A stretch of 64,000 nt of DNA. Source: Blautia glucerasea (GTDB lineage: Bacteria > Bacillota > Clostridia > Lachnospirales > Lachnospiraceae). Numbering within the stretch: position 1 is the first letter of the stretch; each line of letters opens with the position of its first letter. The position numbers were made by a program, and so were the translations under genes. The stretch is taken from positions 62,001 through 126,000 of the forward strand of contig NZ_JAAITU010000003.1 in assembly GCF_013304385.1 (NCBI RefSeq), read 5' to 3'. Under the pieces are notes generated by a model that was not told the origin of the DNA, searched no databases, and saw only the letters and a program-made list of their open reading frames with translations. Shown here piece after piece: positions 9,153 through 18,996 of this stretch.

Positions 9153-11118
9153 GGTTCTTGTGTTTGCAGGTACAACAGAAGGATATGAGCTTTGCAGGTT
9201 CCTTGGAAAACAGAAGATTTCTGTATGCGCCCTTGTAGCAACCGAATATGGCACCCGCTCCCCGGGGGAATTGCCAGGGGTGGCGCTTCATGCCGGGCGT
9301 ATGGATGAAAGTCAGATGGAGGCCTTTATCCAGGAAACGTCTCCGGAACTGGTGCTGGACGCCACTCATCCTTATGCAGCAGAAGTGACGAAAAATATCC
9401 GGGAAGCCTGTGACAATAAAAATACGGAGTATGTACGGATCCTGCGGGCACAGGGAAAACATGAGGATCAGGCAGTTTATACAGAAAGCATTCAGGATGC
9501 TGTGGAATATTTAAAAGGCACCAGGGGAAATATTCTGCTTACTACAGGAAGCAAGGAGCTTTTAGCATTTACCGGACTTCCAGATTATAGGGAGCGGGTG
9601 TACGCACGTGTACTTTCCCTTCCTTCCGTGATCAGTGCATGCAAGGAAATGGGATTTGAAGGAAAGCATCTGATCGGTATGCAGGGGCCTTTTTCCAGAG
9701 AATTAAATGAAGCTATGCTCAGGCAGTTTCAGTGTGATTTTCTTGTCACAAAGGATACCGGGATGGCAGGAGGCTTTCAGGAAAAGATCGATGCGGCTTT
9801 AAACTGCCATGCAGTTCCGGTGATCATTGGGCGTCCCATAAAGGAGCAGGGGCTGACTGTTCTGGAATGTAAACGTTTTTTGCAGAAGCGTTTCCAGATT
9901 GTGGCAAAGCCAAAGGTTACTGTGCTTGGGATTGGGATGGGTTCTGAAGAAACACTTACTATCCAGGGAAAAAGGGCAGTTCAGGAAGCAGATCTTGTGA
10001 TCGGAGCCAGAAGGATGGCAGACAGCGTAGGGATGCCAGGTCAGAAAGTGGTATATGAGTACCGCAGCGAAGCGATTCTGAAGTACATTGAAGAGCATCC
10101 GGAATTTGAAAATATTCTGATCGTATTATCCGGAGATGTGGGATTTTACAGTGGAGCCAAAAAGCTTCTGGAAGGTCTTGGCAGTGACACACAGGTGATC
10201 TGCGGGATTTCTTCAGTTGTTTATTTTATGTCCAGGATCCACATGTCCTGGGAGGATGCAAAGCTTTTAAGCGCACATGGAAAGAATTGTAATCTGATCC
10301 ACTATATTTGCCATTACCGAAAGGTTTTTGCTATTCTTGGCAGTGGCCGGGAAATCGGAAATCTGGCTGCAAAGCTGGTTTCTTATGGCATGTCAGATGT
10401 GATGCTGTATGTAGGAGAGAAGCTTTCTTATCCTGAGGAAAAAATATTTGCAAAAACAGCAGGAGAGCTGATCGGATATGAAGGGGATGCTTTATGTGTA
10501 GTTTGCGCCTGCAATCCGAAGGCAAAGCCTATGCTTTTGGTGCATGGTATCCGGGATGAGGAATTTATCCGTGGCAAGGCACCAATGACAAAAGAAGAGA
10601 TCCGTACAGTTTCCCTTTCCAAGCTTCAGCTGCCAAAGGATGCCATATGCTATGATGTGGGGGCAGGTACAGGCTCCCTGTCTGTGGAAATGGCTTTAAG
10701 GGCCTTTGATGGAGAAGTATATGCAATCGAAAAAAAGGATGAGGCAGCAGATCTGATTCTTGAAAATAAAATGAAATTTGCAGCAGACAACTTGGAAGTG
10801 ATCAAGGGAGAAGCACCGGAGGCTCTGAAAAGTCTGCCTGCACCTACCCATGTATTTATCGGAGGTTCTTCAGGAAATCTTTCCCAGATCGTAGATCTGC
10901 TTATGGAAAAGAATCCGGAAGTACGGATCGTGATCAACTGTATTACTTTGGAAACCGTAGGGGAGGCTTTGCAGGTGATAAAGAACCAGCAGTTTACAGA
11001 AACAGACATTGTGCAGATAAGCGCTGCAAGATCCAAAGAAATCGGACGTTACCATATGATGATGGGAGAAAATCCTATTTATATCATCACCTGTCAGAAG
11101 AGGGAGGAAAAGAAATGA
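9145..11118 (+). CDS. cbiJET: Trifunctional fusion: precorrin-6A reductase, C5-methyltransferase, C15-methyltransferase/decarboxylase
   Basis: A 657-residue protein joining three normally separate enzymes. Residues about 1-250 are CbiJ/CobK (VLVFAGTTEGYELCRFL; DATHPYAAEVTKNI; GMQGPFSRELNEAM). Residues about 256-460 are CbiE, a tetrapyrrole methylase (VTVLGIGMGSEETLTIQG; VLSGDVGFYSGAKKL; SSVVYFMSRIHMSWEDA). Residues about 468-655 are CbiT, a Rossmann SAM-methyltransferase (YDVGAGTGSLSVEMAL). Together they would convert cobalt-precorrin-6A to cobalt-precorrin-8. CbiE-CbiT fusion (CobL) is common; adding the reductase in front is less so. The frame is continuous through both junctions. Overlaps: 8 bp with cbiH and 4 bp with cbiA. 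Confidence 0.95.
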   Translation: MYKVLVFAGTTEGYELCRFLGKQKISVCALVATEYGTRSPGELPGVALHAGRMDESQMEAFIQETSPELVLDATHPYAAEVTKNIREACDNKNTEYVRILRAQGKHEDQAVYTESIQDAVEYLKGTRGNILLTTGSKELLAFTGLPDYRERVYARVLSLPSVISACKEMGFEGKHLIGMQGPFSRELNEAMLRQFQCDFLVTKDTGMAGGFQEKIDAALNCHAVPVIIGRPIKEQGLTVLECKRFLQKRFQIVAKPKVTVLGIGMGSEETLTIQGKRAVQEADLVIGARRMADSVGMPGQKVVYEYRSEAILKYIEEHPEFENILIVLSGDVGFYSGAKKLLEGLGSDTQVICGISSVVYFMSRIHMSWEDAKLLSAHGKNCNLIHYICHYRKVFAILGSGREIGNLAAKLVSYGMSDVMLYVGEKLSYPEEKIFAKTAGELIGYEGDALCVVCACNPKAKPMLLVHGIRDEEFIRGKAPMTKEEIRTVSLSKLQLPKDAICYDVGAGTGSLSVEMALRAFDGEVYAIEKKDEAADLILENKMKFAADNLEVIKGEAPEALKSLPAPTHVFIGGSSGNLSQIVDLLMEKNPEVRIVINCITLETVGEALQVIKNQQFTETDIVQISAARSKEIGRYHMMMGENPIYIITCQKREEKK

Positions 11119-12533
11119 AGATCCCCAGGATCCTTTTTGCAGCAGGGGCTAGCGGAAGCGGAAAAACCCTGATCACCTGCGGATTTTTACAGGTGCTTGT
11201 AAACAGGGGAATCAGAGCAGCTTCCTTTAAATGCGGGCCTGATTATATTGATCCCATGTTCCACAGCAGGGTGATCGGTACCAAATCCAGAAATCTTGAC
11301 ACCTTTTTTACATCTCCATATGTTACCAGATATCTGCTTCAGGAAAATGCAAAGGACTGTGATCTGGCTGTTATGGAAGGCGTTATGGGATATTATGACG
11401 GAGTTGCAGGCACGACCACAAAAGCCAGTGCTTATGATCTGGCAGATATTACGGATACTCCGGTGATCCTGATCGTAAACAGCAAAGGAATGAGTGTTTC
11501 TCTGGTTGCCTATATCAAAGGGTTTCTGGAATATAAAAAGAACAGCCACATTAAAGGCGTGATCTTTAACCAGATGTCGGCCATGCTGTATCCAAGGATG
11601 AAAAAACTGGTTCAGGAACAGCTGGGAATCCAGGTTCTTGGCTATGTGCCAAGGGTGGAGGACTGCCTGATTGAAAGCCGTCATCTTGGTTTGATCCTTC
11701 CAGAGGAGATCCCAGGACTGAAACAACGGCTTTACAAGCTTTCCCAGATCCTGAATGATACCCTGGAGATTGATGAGATCCTGAAGCTTGCCGTGGAAGC
11801 ATCAAAGATTGATGTACCAGATAAACTGGAAAAAGTGGATCCTTCTTTTGGATGGAGTTTACCAAAGAAAGAAAAGAAGCTTCGGATCGGACTGGCAAAG
11901 GATGAAGCTTTCTGTTTCTTTTATGAGGATAATTTCAGACTTCTTCAGCAAATGGGAGCAGAACTGGTGCCATTTTCACCAATTCATGACAAGAAGCTTC
12001 CGAAGGATATACAGGGACTTTTGTTGTACGGCGGTTATCCGGAACTGTATGGTAAGCAGCTGGAGGAAAACCAGGAAATGCGTCAGCAGATCCGGGAAGC
12101 CATTTATGATCAAATGCCGGTTCTTGCAGAATGTGGAGGCTTTATGTACCTGCATCAGCAGATGGAAGGTATGGATGGGAAGCTTTATCAGATGGCAGAT
12201 GTGATAAAAGGAAAGGCATACAGAACACCAAGGCTTACCAGGTTTGGCTATATTACTCTGGAACAGAAGCTTTCTGTGCTTGGACATACGGATCTGGGAA
12301 GCATACCTGCCCATGAATTTCATTATTTTGATTCCAACAGCTGTGGAGAATCCTTTCATGCATCAAAACCGGAAAGCTTAAGAGGCTGGGAATGTATTTG
12401 GGGCAGTGACCGAATACTTGCAGGATTTCCTCATTTGTATTATTATGGAAATCCACGGATACCACAGGCCTTTCTTGAAAGGTGCCTTGCCTTCCGCCAG
12501 GAAAAATCCCTGAAAAATAAAGGAGATCAATGA
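11115..12533 (+). CDS. cbiA: Cobyrinate a,c-diamide synthase
   Basis: A 472-residue ATP-dependent glutamine amidotransferase that amidates side chains a and c. The N-terminal dethiobiotin-synthetase-like domain has the P-loop ASGSGKTLITCG; C-terminal class I amidotransferase elements are LYGGYPELY, the nucleophile region LAECGGFMYLHQQM and HEFHYFDS. Length is normal (about 460). It begins on the ATGA overlap with the preceding fusion gene and overlaps cbiB by 4 bp. It is told apart from CbiP by its shorter length and the GFPHLYYYGNP end. Confidence 0.95.
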   Translation: MKIPRILFAAGASGSGKTLITCGFLQVLVNRGIRAASFKCGPDYIDPMFHSRVIGTKSRNLDTFFTSPYVTRYLLQENAKDCDLAVMEGVMGYYDGVAGTTTKASAYDLADITDTPVILIVNSKGMSVSLVAYIKGFLEYKKNSHIKGVIFNQMSAMLYPRMKKLVQEQLGIQVLGYVPRVEDCLIESRHLGLILPEEIPGLKQRLYKLSQILNDTLEIDEILKLAVEASKIDVPDKLEKVDPSFGWSLPKKEKKLRIGLAKDEAFCFFYEDNFRLLQQMGAELVPFSPIHDKKLPKDIQGLLLYGGYPELYGKQLEENQEMRQQIREAIYDQMPVLAECGGFMYLHQQMEGMDGKLYQMADVIKGKAYRTPRLTRFGYITLEQKLSVLGHTDLGSIPAHEFHYFDSNSCGESFHASKPESLRGWECIWGSDRILAGFPHLYYYGNPRIPQAFLERCLAFRQEKSLKNKGDQ

Positions 12534-13498
12534 AAATGCTGAGAATACTTGCACTTCCCCTTGGATTCGTTCTGGATCTGATACTTGGAGATCCATCCTG
12601 GATCAGACATCCGGTATGCTGGATCGGTGATTTGATCAGTGCATTGGAAAAAAGACTTCGGAAGATTTTTCCGGATACTCCAGGCGGACTTCTGACTGCA
12701 GGGATCGTGATGGTTTTTATGGTATGTGCAGTCTGTTATTTTCTGCCCTTTGCCATTCTTTATATATTATATAAGTTTGTACCTGTGGCGGCCTTCCTTC
12801 TTGAAACTTTCTGGTGCTATCAGCTTCTTGCAGCCAGATCACTGAAGCAGGAAAGCATGAAGGTGTATGACAGACTGGTAAACGGCACCCTGGATGAAGC
12901 CAGATATGCGGTTTCCATGATCGTTGGACGGGATACGGAAAGCTTAAGTGATACAGGAGTTACAAAGGCGGCTGTGGAAACAGTGGCTGAAAACGCTTCT
13001 GACGGAGTGATCGCACCTATGCTTTTTATGGCTATTGGCGGTGCACCGCTTATGTTTTTGTACAAAGGCATCAATACTATGGATTCTATGGTTGGTTATA
13101 AAAATGACAAGTATCTGTATTTTGGCAGATGTGCTGCAAAGCTGGATGATGTGGCTAATTTTATCCCGGCCAGGCTTTCCGGATGGCTGATGGTAGCAGC
13201 AAGTGGACTGACCGGCTTTAACTGGAAGAATGCAGCAAGGATCTACCGAAGGGACAGACGCAATCATGCAAGTCCCAATTCAGCCCAGACCGAAGCGGCT
13301 ATGGCAGGAGCCCTGGGTGTACAGCTGGCAGGCAATGCGTTTTATTTTGGAAAGCTGTATGAAAAGCCCACTATAGGTGATCCGGACAGGACTGTAGAAT
13401 ATGAAGATATTCCAAGGGCAAACCGGATCCTGTATGGGACAGCTGTTCTTGGAATGGCAGTTTTTACAGTGCTTGGATTCCTGATTAGATTAGCCTGA
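12530..13498 (+). CDS. cbiB: Adenosylcobinamide-phosphate synthase
   Basis: A 322-residue membrane protein that attaches aminopropanol phosphate (made by CobD) to adenosylcobyric acid. Family marks: LDLILGDPSWIRHPVCWIG near the N-terminus, AVETVAENASDGVIAPMLF, NTMDSMVGYKNDKY and NSAQTEAAMAGALGVQL. About four or five membrane segments are evident. In the other naming scheme this gene is cobD. It starts at the ATGA overlap with cbiA and is followed 16 bp later by the threonine-phosphate decarboxylase that makes its co-substrate, a functional pairing. Confidence 0.94.
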   Translation: MKMLRILALPLGFVLDLILGDPSWIRHPVCWIGDLISALEKRLRKIFPDTPGGLLTAGIVMVFMVCAVCYFLPFAILYILYKFVPVAAFLLETFWCYQLLAARSLKQESMKVYDRLVNGTLDEARYAVSMIVGRDTESLSDTGVTKAAVETVAENASDGVIAPMLFMAIGGAPLMFLYKGINTMDSMVGYKNDKYLYFGRCAAKLDDVANFIPARLSGWLMVAASGLTGFNWKNAARIYRRDRRNHASPNSAQTEAAMAGALGVQLAGNAFYFGKLYEKPTIGDPDRTVEYEDIPRANRILYGTAVLGMAVFTVLGFLIRLA

Positions 13499-13514
13499 AG
13501 ATTTGGAGGAACGG

Positions 13515-14564
13515 ATGAATAATCATGTGCATGGCGGAGATGTTTATCATTACAGGGATTGCCTGGATTTCTCAGCAAACTGTAATCCGCTGGGAACACC
13601 AGAAAGTGTAAAGGCTGCGGCAAGGGATAGTTTGGAGCGAATCTATGAGTATCCACAGGTAGGCTATCAGCCTTTGAAAGAGGCAATCGGAAAATATGAG
13701 CAGGTAGATTCTGACTGGATCATCTGCGGCAATGGGGCAGCTGAAGTGATCTTTTCTGTGTGCAGGGCAGGAAAGCCAAAGAAGGCGCTGGTCACAGGTC
13801 CTTCCTTTGCAGAATATGAACAAGCTTTGCAAGGTGTGGGATGTGAGGTGGATCATTTTTGGCTGGAAGAGGAAGAAGATTTTCGAGTTAAAAGGGATTT
13901 TTTGAAAGCTCTCCGGCCGGAGCTGGATATTGTTTTTCTGTGTAATCCTAATAATCCTACAGGTGTTCTGATGGATCAGTGCCTTCTTATGGAGATACTG
14001 AAAAGGTGCAGGGAACTGGATATTTTTCTTGTAGTGGATGAATGCTTCCTTGATTTTGTGGAAGAACCGGCACTTTATACGCTGAAGAAAGTACTGGGAG
14101 ACTACAGAAATCTTTTTATTATAAAGGCATTTACCAAAAGGTATGCGATGCCAGGCTTAAGACTTGGGTATGGGCTTTGTGCAAATACAAGGCTGCTGGA
14201 AAAAATGACAGAAGAAAATCAGCCATGGAATATTTCCACACCAGCCCAGGCAGCAGGGATGGCAGCTCTTTTGGAAAATTCATATGTGGAGGCCGGAAGA
14301 CAGCTGGTTTTTAAGGAAAAAGCATATTTAAGGGAGAGACTTACCAGGCTGGGACTTAAGGTATATCCATCGATGGCCAATTATCTGTTTTTTAAGGGTC
14401 CGGAGGACCTTTTTTTGGCCTGCCTGCAAAAAAAAGTGCTGATCCGGGATTGCAGCAATTATCCCGGTCTTTCTAAGGGATATTACCGGATTGCCGTGAA
14501 AAAGCATGTACAGAATGAAATATTGGTAAAAGCATTGGAGGAAATATGGCAAAAGCGATTATGA
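13515..14564 (+). CDS. cobD: L-threonine-O-3-phosphate decarboxylase (CobD type)
   Basis: A 349-residue PLP enzyme of the HisC-like aminotransferase fold. It would supply (R)-1-amino-2-propanol phosphate for CbiB. Features: [15 protein letters not shown], the [14 protein letters not shown] loop, VDECFLDF and the PLP-lysine motif [23 protein letters not shown] at 13503 extends the frame by four codons; the ATG at 13515 with GGAGG five bases upstream is preferred. The 3' end overlaps cbiP by 19 bp. HisC itself is an alternative on fold alone, but position between cbiB and cbiP and the [10 protein letters not shown] motif favour CobD. Confidence 0.9.
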   Translation: MNNHVHGGDVYHYRDCLDFSANCNPLGTPESVKAAARDSLERIYEYPQVGYQPLKEAIGKYEQVDSDWIICGNGAAEVIFSVCRAGKPKKALVTGPSFAEYEQALQGVGCEVDHFWLEEEEDFRVKRDFLKALRPELDIVFLCNPNNPTGVLMDQCLLMEILKRCRELDIFLVVDECFLDFVEEPALYTLKKVLGDYRNLFIIKAFTKRYAMPGLRLGYGLCANTRLLEKMTEENQPWNISTPAQAAGMAALLENSYVEAGRQLVFKEKAYLRERLTRLGLKVYPSMANYLFFKGPEDLFLACLQKKVLIRDCSNYPGLSKGYYRIAVKKHVQNEILVKALEEIWQKRL

Positions 14565-16060
14565 TACAGGGAACCATGTCAAATGCAGGAAAAAGCCTTC
14601 TTGCAGCTGGACTTTGCCGGATCTTTCGGCAGGACGGATATTCGGTGGCCCCCTTTAAATCACAGAATATGGCATTGAATTCCTTTATCACTGAGGAAGG
14701 TCTGGAGATGGGCAGAGCCCAGGTGATGCAGGCAGAGGCAGCAGGGATCCGTCCTTCAGTAAAGATGAATCCCATCCTTTTAAAGCCTACCAATGATGTG
14801 GGCTCCCAGGTGATCGTAAACGGAGAAGTGCTGGGGACTATGAGCGCCAGGGATTATTTTAAATACAAAAAGAAACTGGTGCCGGACATTATGAAGGCTT
14901 ATCAGGAATTGTCTGATGAATACGATATTATTGTGATCGAAGGCGCAGGCAGTCCGGCAGAGATCAATCTGAAAAATGATGATATTGTTAATATGGGAAT
15001 GGCTAAAATGGCAAAAGCACCAGTGCTTCTTGTAGGAGATATCGACCGGGGCGGTGTGTTTGCCCAGCTGATCGGTACTGTAGACCTTCTGGAGCCTTCT
15101 GAGCGTGATATGGTAAAGGGGCTGATCATTAACAAATTCCGGGGAGACAAGACCATTCTGGATCCTGGCGTGAAGATGCTGGAGGAGCGAAGCCACATCC
15201 CGGTGGTAGGAGTTGCCCCGTACATGAATATCCAGGTGGAGGATGAAGACAGTTTGACGGAACGGTTTGACAGGAAGCAGCCGGCAGGTCTGATCGATAT
15301 TGCAGTGATCCGTGTGCCCAGGATTTCCAATTTTACGGATTTTAATCCTTTTGAAAGTGTAGAAGGGGTATCCCTGCGTTATGTACAGCATGTGTCTGAA
15401 CTGAAGAATCCGGATATGATCATTCTCCCGGGAACGAAAAATACAATGGAGGATTTGCTGTGGATGAGGGAGAACGGTCTGGAAGCAGCTGTTCTGAAGG
15501 CTGCAGCTGCAGGCTGTATCGTATTTGGGATCTGCGGAGGATACCAGATGCTGGGAGATACATTAAGTGACCCTTATCATGTGGAGGCTGGCGGAAAGAT
15601 CCGGGGTATGGGTCTTTTGCCTATGGATACAGTATTTGCCAGCAAAAAAACAAGAACCCGTGTTACAGGGCAGTTTCTTCCAATGCCAGGTACCTTTGCT
15701 GCACTGTCAGGAGTAAGCCTGGAAGGTTATGAGATCCATATGGGAGAATCAGTAAGAAAAGAGGGAATATTGCCTGCAACAAAGCTGATGGTGGCCGGAA
15801 ATCAGCCGGAAGAAACAAAGACAGAAGGTGCTTTTCATGAAAATGTATGTGGAACCTATGTACATGGGGTGTTTGATAAAGAGGAAGTTGTGGAGACTTT
15901 GATCCGGATCCTTGGAGAAAGAAAAGGGATAGATGTATCTTCTATGACAGGCATTGATTTTGCTGCCTTTAAGGAAACACAGTATAACATCCTGGCTGCG
16001 GAGCTTAGAAAGCATCTGGACATGAAGAAAATATACAGCATATTGGAAGAAGGGGTGTAA
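14546..16060 (+). CDS. cbiP: Cobyric acid synthase
   Basis: A 504-residue glutamine-dependent amidotransferase that amidates side chains b, d, e and g of adenosylcobyrinic acid a,c-diamide. N-terminal P-loop-like [59 protein letters not shown]-terminal amidotransferase with [22 protein letters not shown] and the GYEIHMGES and YVHGVFD blocks. Length fits the family. The ATG (with GGAGGAAAT) lies inside the end of cobD. In the other nomenclature this is cobQ. Confidence 0.96.
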   Translation: MAKAIMIQGTMSNAGKSLLAAGLCRIFRQDGYSVAPFKSQNMALNSFITEEGLEMGRAQVMQAEAAGIRPSVKMNPILLKPTNDVGSQVIVNGEVLGTMSARDYFKYKKKLVPDIMKAYQELSDEYDIIVIEGAGSPAEINLKNDDIVNMGMAKMAKAPVLLVGDIDRGGVFAQLIGTVDLLEPSERDMVKGLIINKFRGDKTILDPGVKMLEERSHIPVVGVAPYMNIQVEDEDSLTERFDRKQPAGLIDIAVIRVPRISNFTDFNPFESVEGVSLRYVQHVSELKNPDMIILPGTKNTMEDLLWMRENGLEAAVLKAAAAGCIVFGICGGYQMLGDTLSDPYHVEAGGKIRGMGLLPMDTVFASKKTRTRVTGQFLPMPGTFAALSGVSLEGYEIHMGESVRKEGILPATKLMVAGNQPEETKTEGAFHENVCGTYVHGVFDKEEVVETLIRILGERKGIDVSSMTGIDFAAFKETQYNILAAELRKHLDMKKIYSILEEGV

Positions 16061-16063
16061 CTT

Positions 16064-16708
16064 ATGATAAAGGTGGAACTGGAAAATGTTAAGCCTATGG
16101 ATATCGAAAAAAGGAGCTTTGAGATCATAACCTCAGAGCTTGGGGATGTGCAGCTGGTTCCTGGAACAGAGCTGATCGTTAAACGGTGTATCCATACAAG
16201 TGCGGATTTTGATTATGCTCAGAATCTGAAATTTTCAGAAGGGGCAGTACAGCATGCCCTGGATGCAATCAAAAACGGAGCCTGTATTGTAACAGATACC
16301 CAGATGGCAAAAGCCGGGATCAATAAAAAGGCATTGGCACGGTATGGCGGAGAAGTGTACTGCTTTATGTCAGATGAGGATGTGGCACAGAATGCCAAAA
16401 AAAACGGCACCACCCGTGCCACTGCAAGTATGGACAAGGCAGCAGGCCTTTCAAAGCCGCTGATCTTTGCTGTTGGGAATGCACCTACAGCTCTTGTAAG
16501 GCTGTATGAACTGATCGAAGATGGCTTCTTGAAACCTGAGCTGATCATTGGTGTTCCGGTAGGATTCGTAAATGTGGTCCAGTCAAAGGAGCTGATCATG
16601 AAAGCTCCGGTTCCCTATATCGTTGCCCAGGGAAGAAAGGGTGGCTCAAATATTGCAGCCTGTATTGTGAACGCTCTTTTATATATGATCAATAATTCAA
16701 GAGACTGA
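16064..16708 (+). CDS. cbiC: Cobalt-precorrin-8 methylmutase
   Basis: A 214-residue enzyme moving the methyl group from C11 to C12 to give cobyrinate. Visible are IEKRSFEIITSELG, the catalytic-histidine region KRCIHTSADFDYAQNL, IVTDTQMAKAGINK, a GNAPTALVRLYELIEDG block and GVPVGFVNVVQSKELI, all diagnostic of CbiC/CobH. Last gene of the corrin run, 3 bp after cbiP. Its 3' end overlaps the convergent MocR-type gene by 12 bp. No clear terminator follows; only a weak GAAAGA/TCTTTC inverted repeat is present in the overlap region. Confidence 0.95.
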   Translation: MIKVELENVKPMDIEKRSFEIITSELGDVQLVPGTELIVKRCIHTSADFDYAQNLKFSEGAVQHALDAIKNGACIVTDTQMAKAGINKKALARYGGEVYCFMSDEDVAQNAKKNGTTRATASMDKAAGLSKPLIFAVGNAPTALVRLYELIEDGFLKPELIIGVPVGFVNVVQSKELIMKAPVPYIVAQGRKGGSNIAACIVNALLYMINNSRD

Positions 16709-18025
16709 AAGACTTTGCAGGGTTTCTTTCAGTATATGACAAGCCGGGAGAAAATCCTGGACTTCCATAGCTGAATAGGACAACAGGAAGGTTTTTGTAT
16801 CTGCCGTTTCAGACAGCACAGGGATACGAAGACCTTTTTTTTCTGTTTCTTTGTGAACAACATCGGTACTTACCACACAGGGTAGGGTCAGGGCAAGGCT
16901 TGTGCCTGCAGGCCCCATTTTTATGCTGTATTCTTTGCCGAAAACTGTGGAAAGTATCTGGCACAGCTGCTTTCCTTTTTGGGCATATAATCGTTTCAGC
17001 TTTCTGGTCTGGGAAGCAAGATGTCCGTCTCTGATAAATTGGCACAAAGCGATCTGCTCTGCTTTAGAGGCTGTCTGATTGTAAAAATCAGCCTTTTTTC
17101 GGTAAGCATCCAACAAAGATGGGGGAAGGACCATAAAGCTGATCCGGATGGAAGGAAGGAGAAGTCTGGAAAAAGAGCCAATATATACTACATTCTGTCC
17201 GCCGGAAAGACCAAACAGGGAGGGCGTTGGCTTTTGCAGATATACAAACTCATTTTCATAATCATCCTCTATAATCAGGCTTTCTCGCTGGCTTGCATAC
17301 TCAAGCAGCTCCAGGCGTCTGGAAACGGGCATGATCTCTCCCCATTTGGTCATATGAGCCGGGGATACGTAGATGACCTGGCTGTTCTTATCCCTGTAAT
17401 GGAGCTGAAATCCAAAATCCTGAAATATGGTAGATCCTTGTACAAAGGAGGGATTAGGAAAAGAAACAGAGTGGTACCTGCTTTTCAGAAGCGGGCACAG
17501 TACCTGAAGAAGACACTGCACACTGGCACCTACCACAATATCATCGGGGGAGCATTGAATATTCCGGCGATGTCTTATGTAGTCAGCCAGCACCTGTCTG
17601 AGATCCTGCTCCCCTTGTACTTCGCCGTAGGTCAGCATTCGCTGATCCTGCCGCAGGGCACTTTTGATATACCTGCTCCAAAGGTCGAAACGGAAGCTTT
17701 CTCTGTCTACGCCTGCAGAGGAGAAGTCAAACCGGACATTTACGCTCTGGCTGTACCTGGAACTGGCCTTTTGGCGTTGATGAACAGAGATTTCAGTTAC
17801 ATAGTATCCACTTTGGGCTTTGGCAAGGATGTATCCGTCTGCAGCCAGCTGAAGATAAGCATTTTCTATGGTAGTTCTGCTTAATTTCAATTCCTGGGCA
17901 CATTTTCGCAGGGAAGGCATTTTGCTGCCTGGCAGCATTTTACCGTTTTGAATCAGGTCACGGTAATATCGGTACACTTCCAGATATAAATGATCAGTTG
18001 TTTCTTTTTTATCTAATTGAATCAT
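16697..18025 (-). CDS. MocR-family (GntR-aminotransferase) regulator, likely of vitamin B6 genes
   Basis: A 442-residue protein with an N-terminal GntR winged helix (residues about 12-80, with KMPSLRKCAQELKLSRTTIENAY split over the recognition helix) and a C-terminal aminotransferase-fold domain (PNPSF; IIEDDYENEF). The divergent gene is a pyridoxal kinase, which fits a PdxR/GabR-like regulator. In the motif that normally holds the PLP-bonding lysine, this protein reads IGSFSRLLLPSIRISF: arginine 287 (codon at 17165-17167) stands at the lysine position. A GTG at 18073 gives a 16-residue longer frame; the ATG at 18025 has AAGAGGA upstream and was chosen. Confidence 0.85.
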   Translation of the reverse strand: MIQLDKKETTDHLYLEVYRYYRDLIQNGKMLPGSKMPSLRKCAQELKLSRTTIENAYLQLAADGYILAKAQSGYYVTEISVHQRQKASSRYSQSVNVRFDFSSAGVDRESFRFDLWSRYIKSALRQDQRMLTYGEVQGEQDLRQVLADYIRHRRNIQCSPDDIVVGASVQCLLQVLCPLLKSRYHSVSFPNPSFVQGSTIFQDFGFQLHYRDKNSQVIYVSPAHMTKWGEIMPVSRRLELLEYASQRESLIIEDDYENEFVYLQKPTPSLFGLSGGQNVVYIGSFSRLLLPSIRISFMVLPPSLLDAYRKKADFYNQTASKAEQIALCQFIRDGHLASQTRKLKRLYAQKGKQLCQILSTVFGKEYSIKMGPAGTSLALTLPCVVSTDVVHKETEKKGLRIPVLSETADTKTFLLSYSAMEVQDFLPACHILKETLQSLSVS

Positions 18026-18125
18026 AGCTGTCCTCTTAAAAATAATTAAATTTGGATATTTATTAAGATACACTTAGATGTTATTCTATAACACAATAAA
18101 TAAAAATACAAGGAGAGATCAAGCT
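18026..18125. promoter_or_regulatory. Divergent control region between the MocR-type regulator and pyridoxal kinase
   Basis: A 100-bp AT-rich gap between two divergent genes of the same theme. It contains the perfect inverted repeat GTTAT-TCT-ATAAC at 18080-18092, and AGGAGA at 18111-18116 serves the kinase TTG start. MocR regulators usually bind in such divergent gaps, so this is the likely operator region; the exact site is inferred. Confidence 0.4.
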
Positions 18126-18992
18126 TTGAAGAAAATAGCTATATTAAACGATCTATCCGGACTTGGAAAATGTTCTCTGACAGCAGCCATTCCGGTGATC
18201 TCTGCCATGGGTGTGCAGGCCTGTCCTCTGCCTACAGCAATTCTTAGCAATCAAACCGGATATGCCTCATATTATTGTGACGATTATACACAGCATATGG
18301 ATGGGATTATGGATGAGTGGGAGAAACGAGGGTTTCGTCCAGATGGAATCTATACAGGATTTCTGGCAGGAGAGAAACAGGCAGACAAGATCCTTGAGTT
18401 TATTCATCGATTTGCTTCATCAGACACAAGGATCCTGGTAGACCCGGTGATGGGAGACCAGGGAAGGGCATATGATATTTATTCCTCGCAGCTTTGTGAG
18501 AAAATGAGAGCCCTGATATCCCAAGCCCAGGTGATCACTCCTAATCTGACAGAGGCATTGCTTTTACTATACGGGAAAGAGGAAATGGAAAAGAAATGGG
18601 CGTCCCTTTTGCTGCTTTCAGGTAAAGAATACCTAAAAGAGATAGAATCACTGGGAAGCAGGCTTCATGAACAGTACCAGGTGCCTGGGATTGTGATCAC
18701 AGGAGTGGACGATCAGGATGGAGAAATAAAACAGATTGGCAATCTGATTTGGGAAAATAACGAAGAAACATGGGTTTTTTCTGAGAAAACAGGAGGCAGC
18801 TATTCTGGCACAGGCGATCTTTTTGCATCTGTTTTATGTGGTGGGATGGTGCAGGAAATCTGCTTAAAAGCACTTGTTCATAAAGCAGTCCGTTTTCTTG
18901 AAAAGGCGATCCGGGATGCAGTAAAGGAAGGTACGGATCGAAACGACGGAGTTTGCTTTGAAAAATATCTTTATACATTATGGGAGGATTAG
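18126..18992 (+). CDS. pdxY: Pyridoxal/pyridoxamine kinase (PdxY-like)
   Basis: A 288-residue ribokinase-like enzyme that phosphorylates B6 vitamers. Features: KKIAILNDLSGLGKCSLTA, LPTAILSNQTGY (substrate pocket as in PdxY), LVDPVMGDQGRAYDIY, VITPNLTEALLL and the anion hole GGSYSGTGDLFASVL with the catalytic aspartate. The frame is open upstream, but TTG at 18126 has AGGAGA nine bases before it and gives the family start; an ATG at 18078 lacks a ribosome site. Divergent from the MocR gene and followed after 4 bp by a radical SAM gene. Confidence 0.88.
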   Translation: MKKIAILNDLSGLGKCSLTAAIPVISAMGVQACPLPTAILSNQTGYASYYCDDYTQHMDGIMDEWEKRGFRPDGIYTGFLAGEKQADKILEFIHRFASSDTRILVDPVMGDQGRAYDIYSSQLCEKMRALISQAQVITPNLTEALLLLYGKEEMEKKWASLLLLSGKEYLKEIESLGSRLHEQYQVPGIVITGVDDQDGEIKQIGNLIWENNEETWVFSEKTGGSYSGTGDLFASVLCGGMVQEICLKALVHKAVRFLEKAIRDAVKEGTDRNDGVCFEKYLYTLWED

Positions 18993-18996
18993 GACT

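Noticed and set aside
17021-17884. Long plus-strand open frame inside the MocR gene
   Set aside because: It is antisense to a gene with clear family motifs, has no ribosome site and encodes no recognisable domain.
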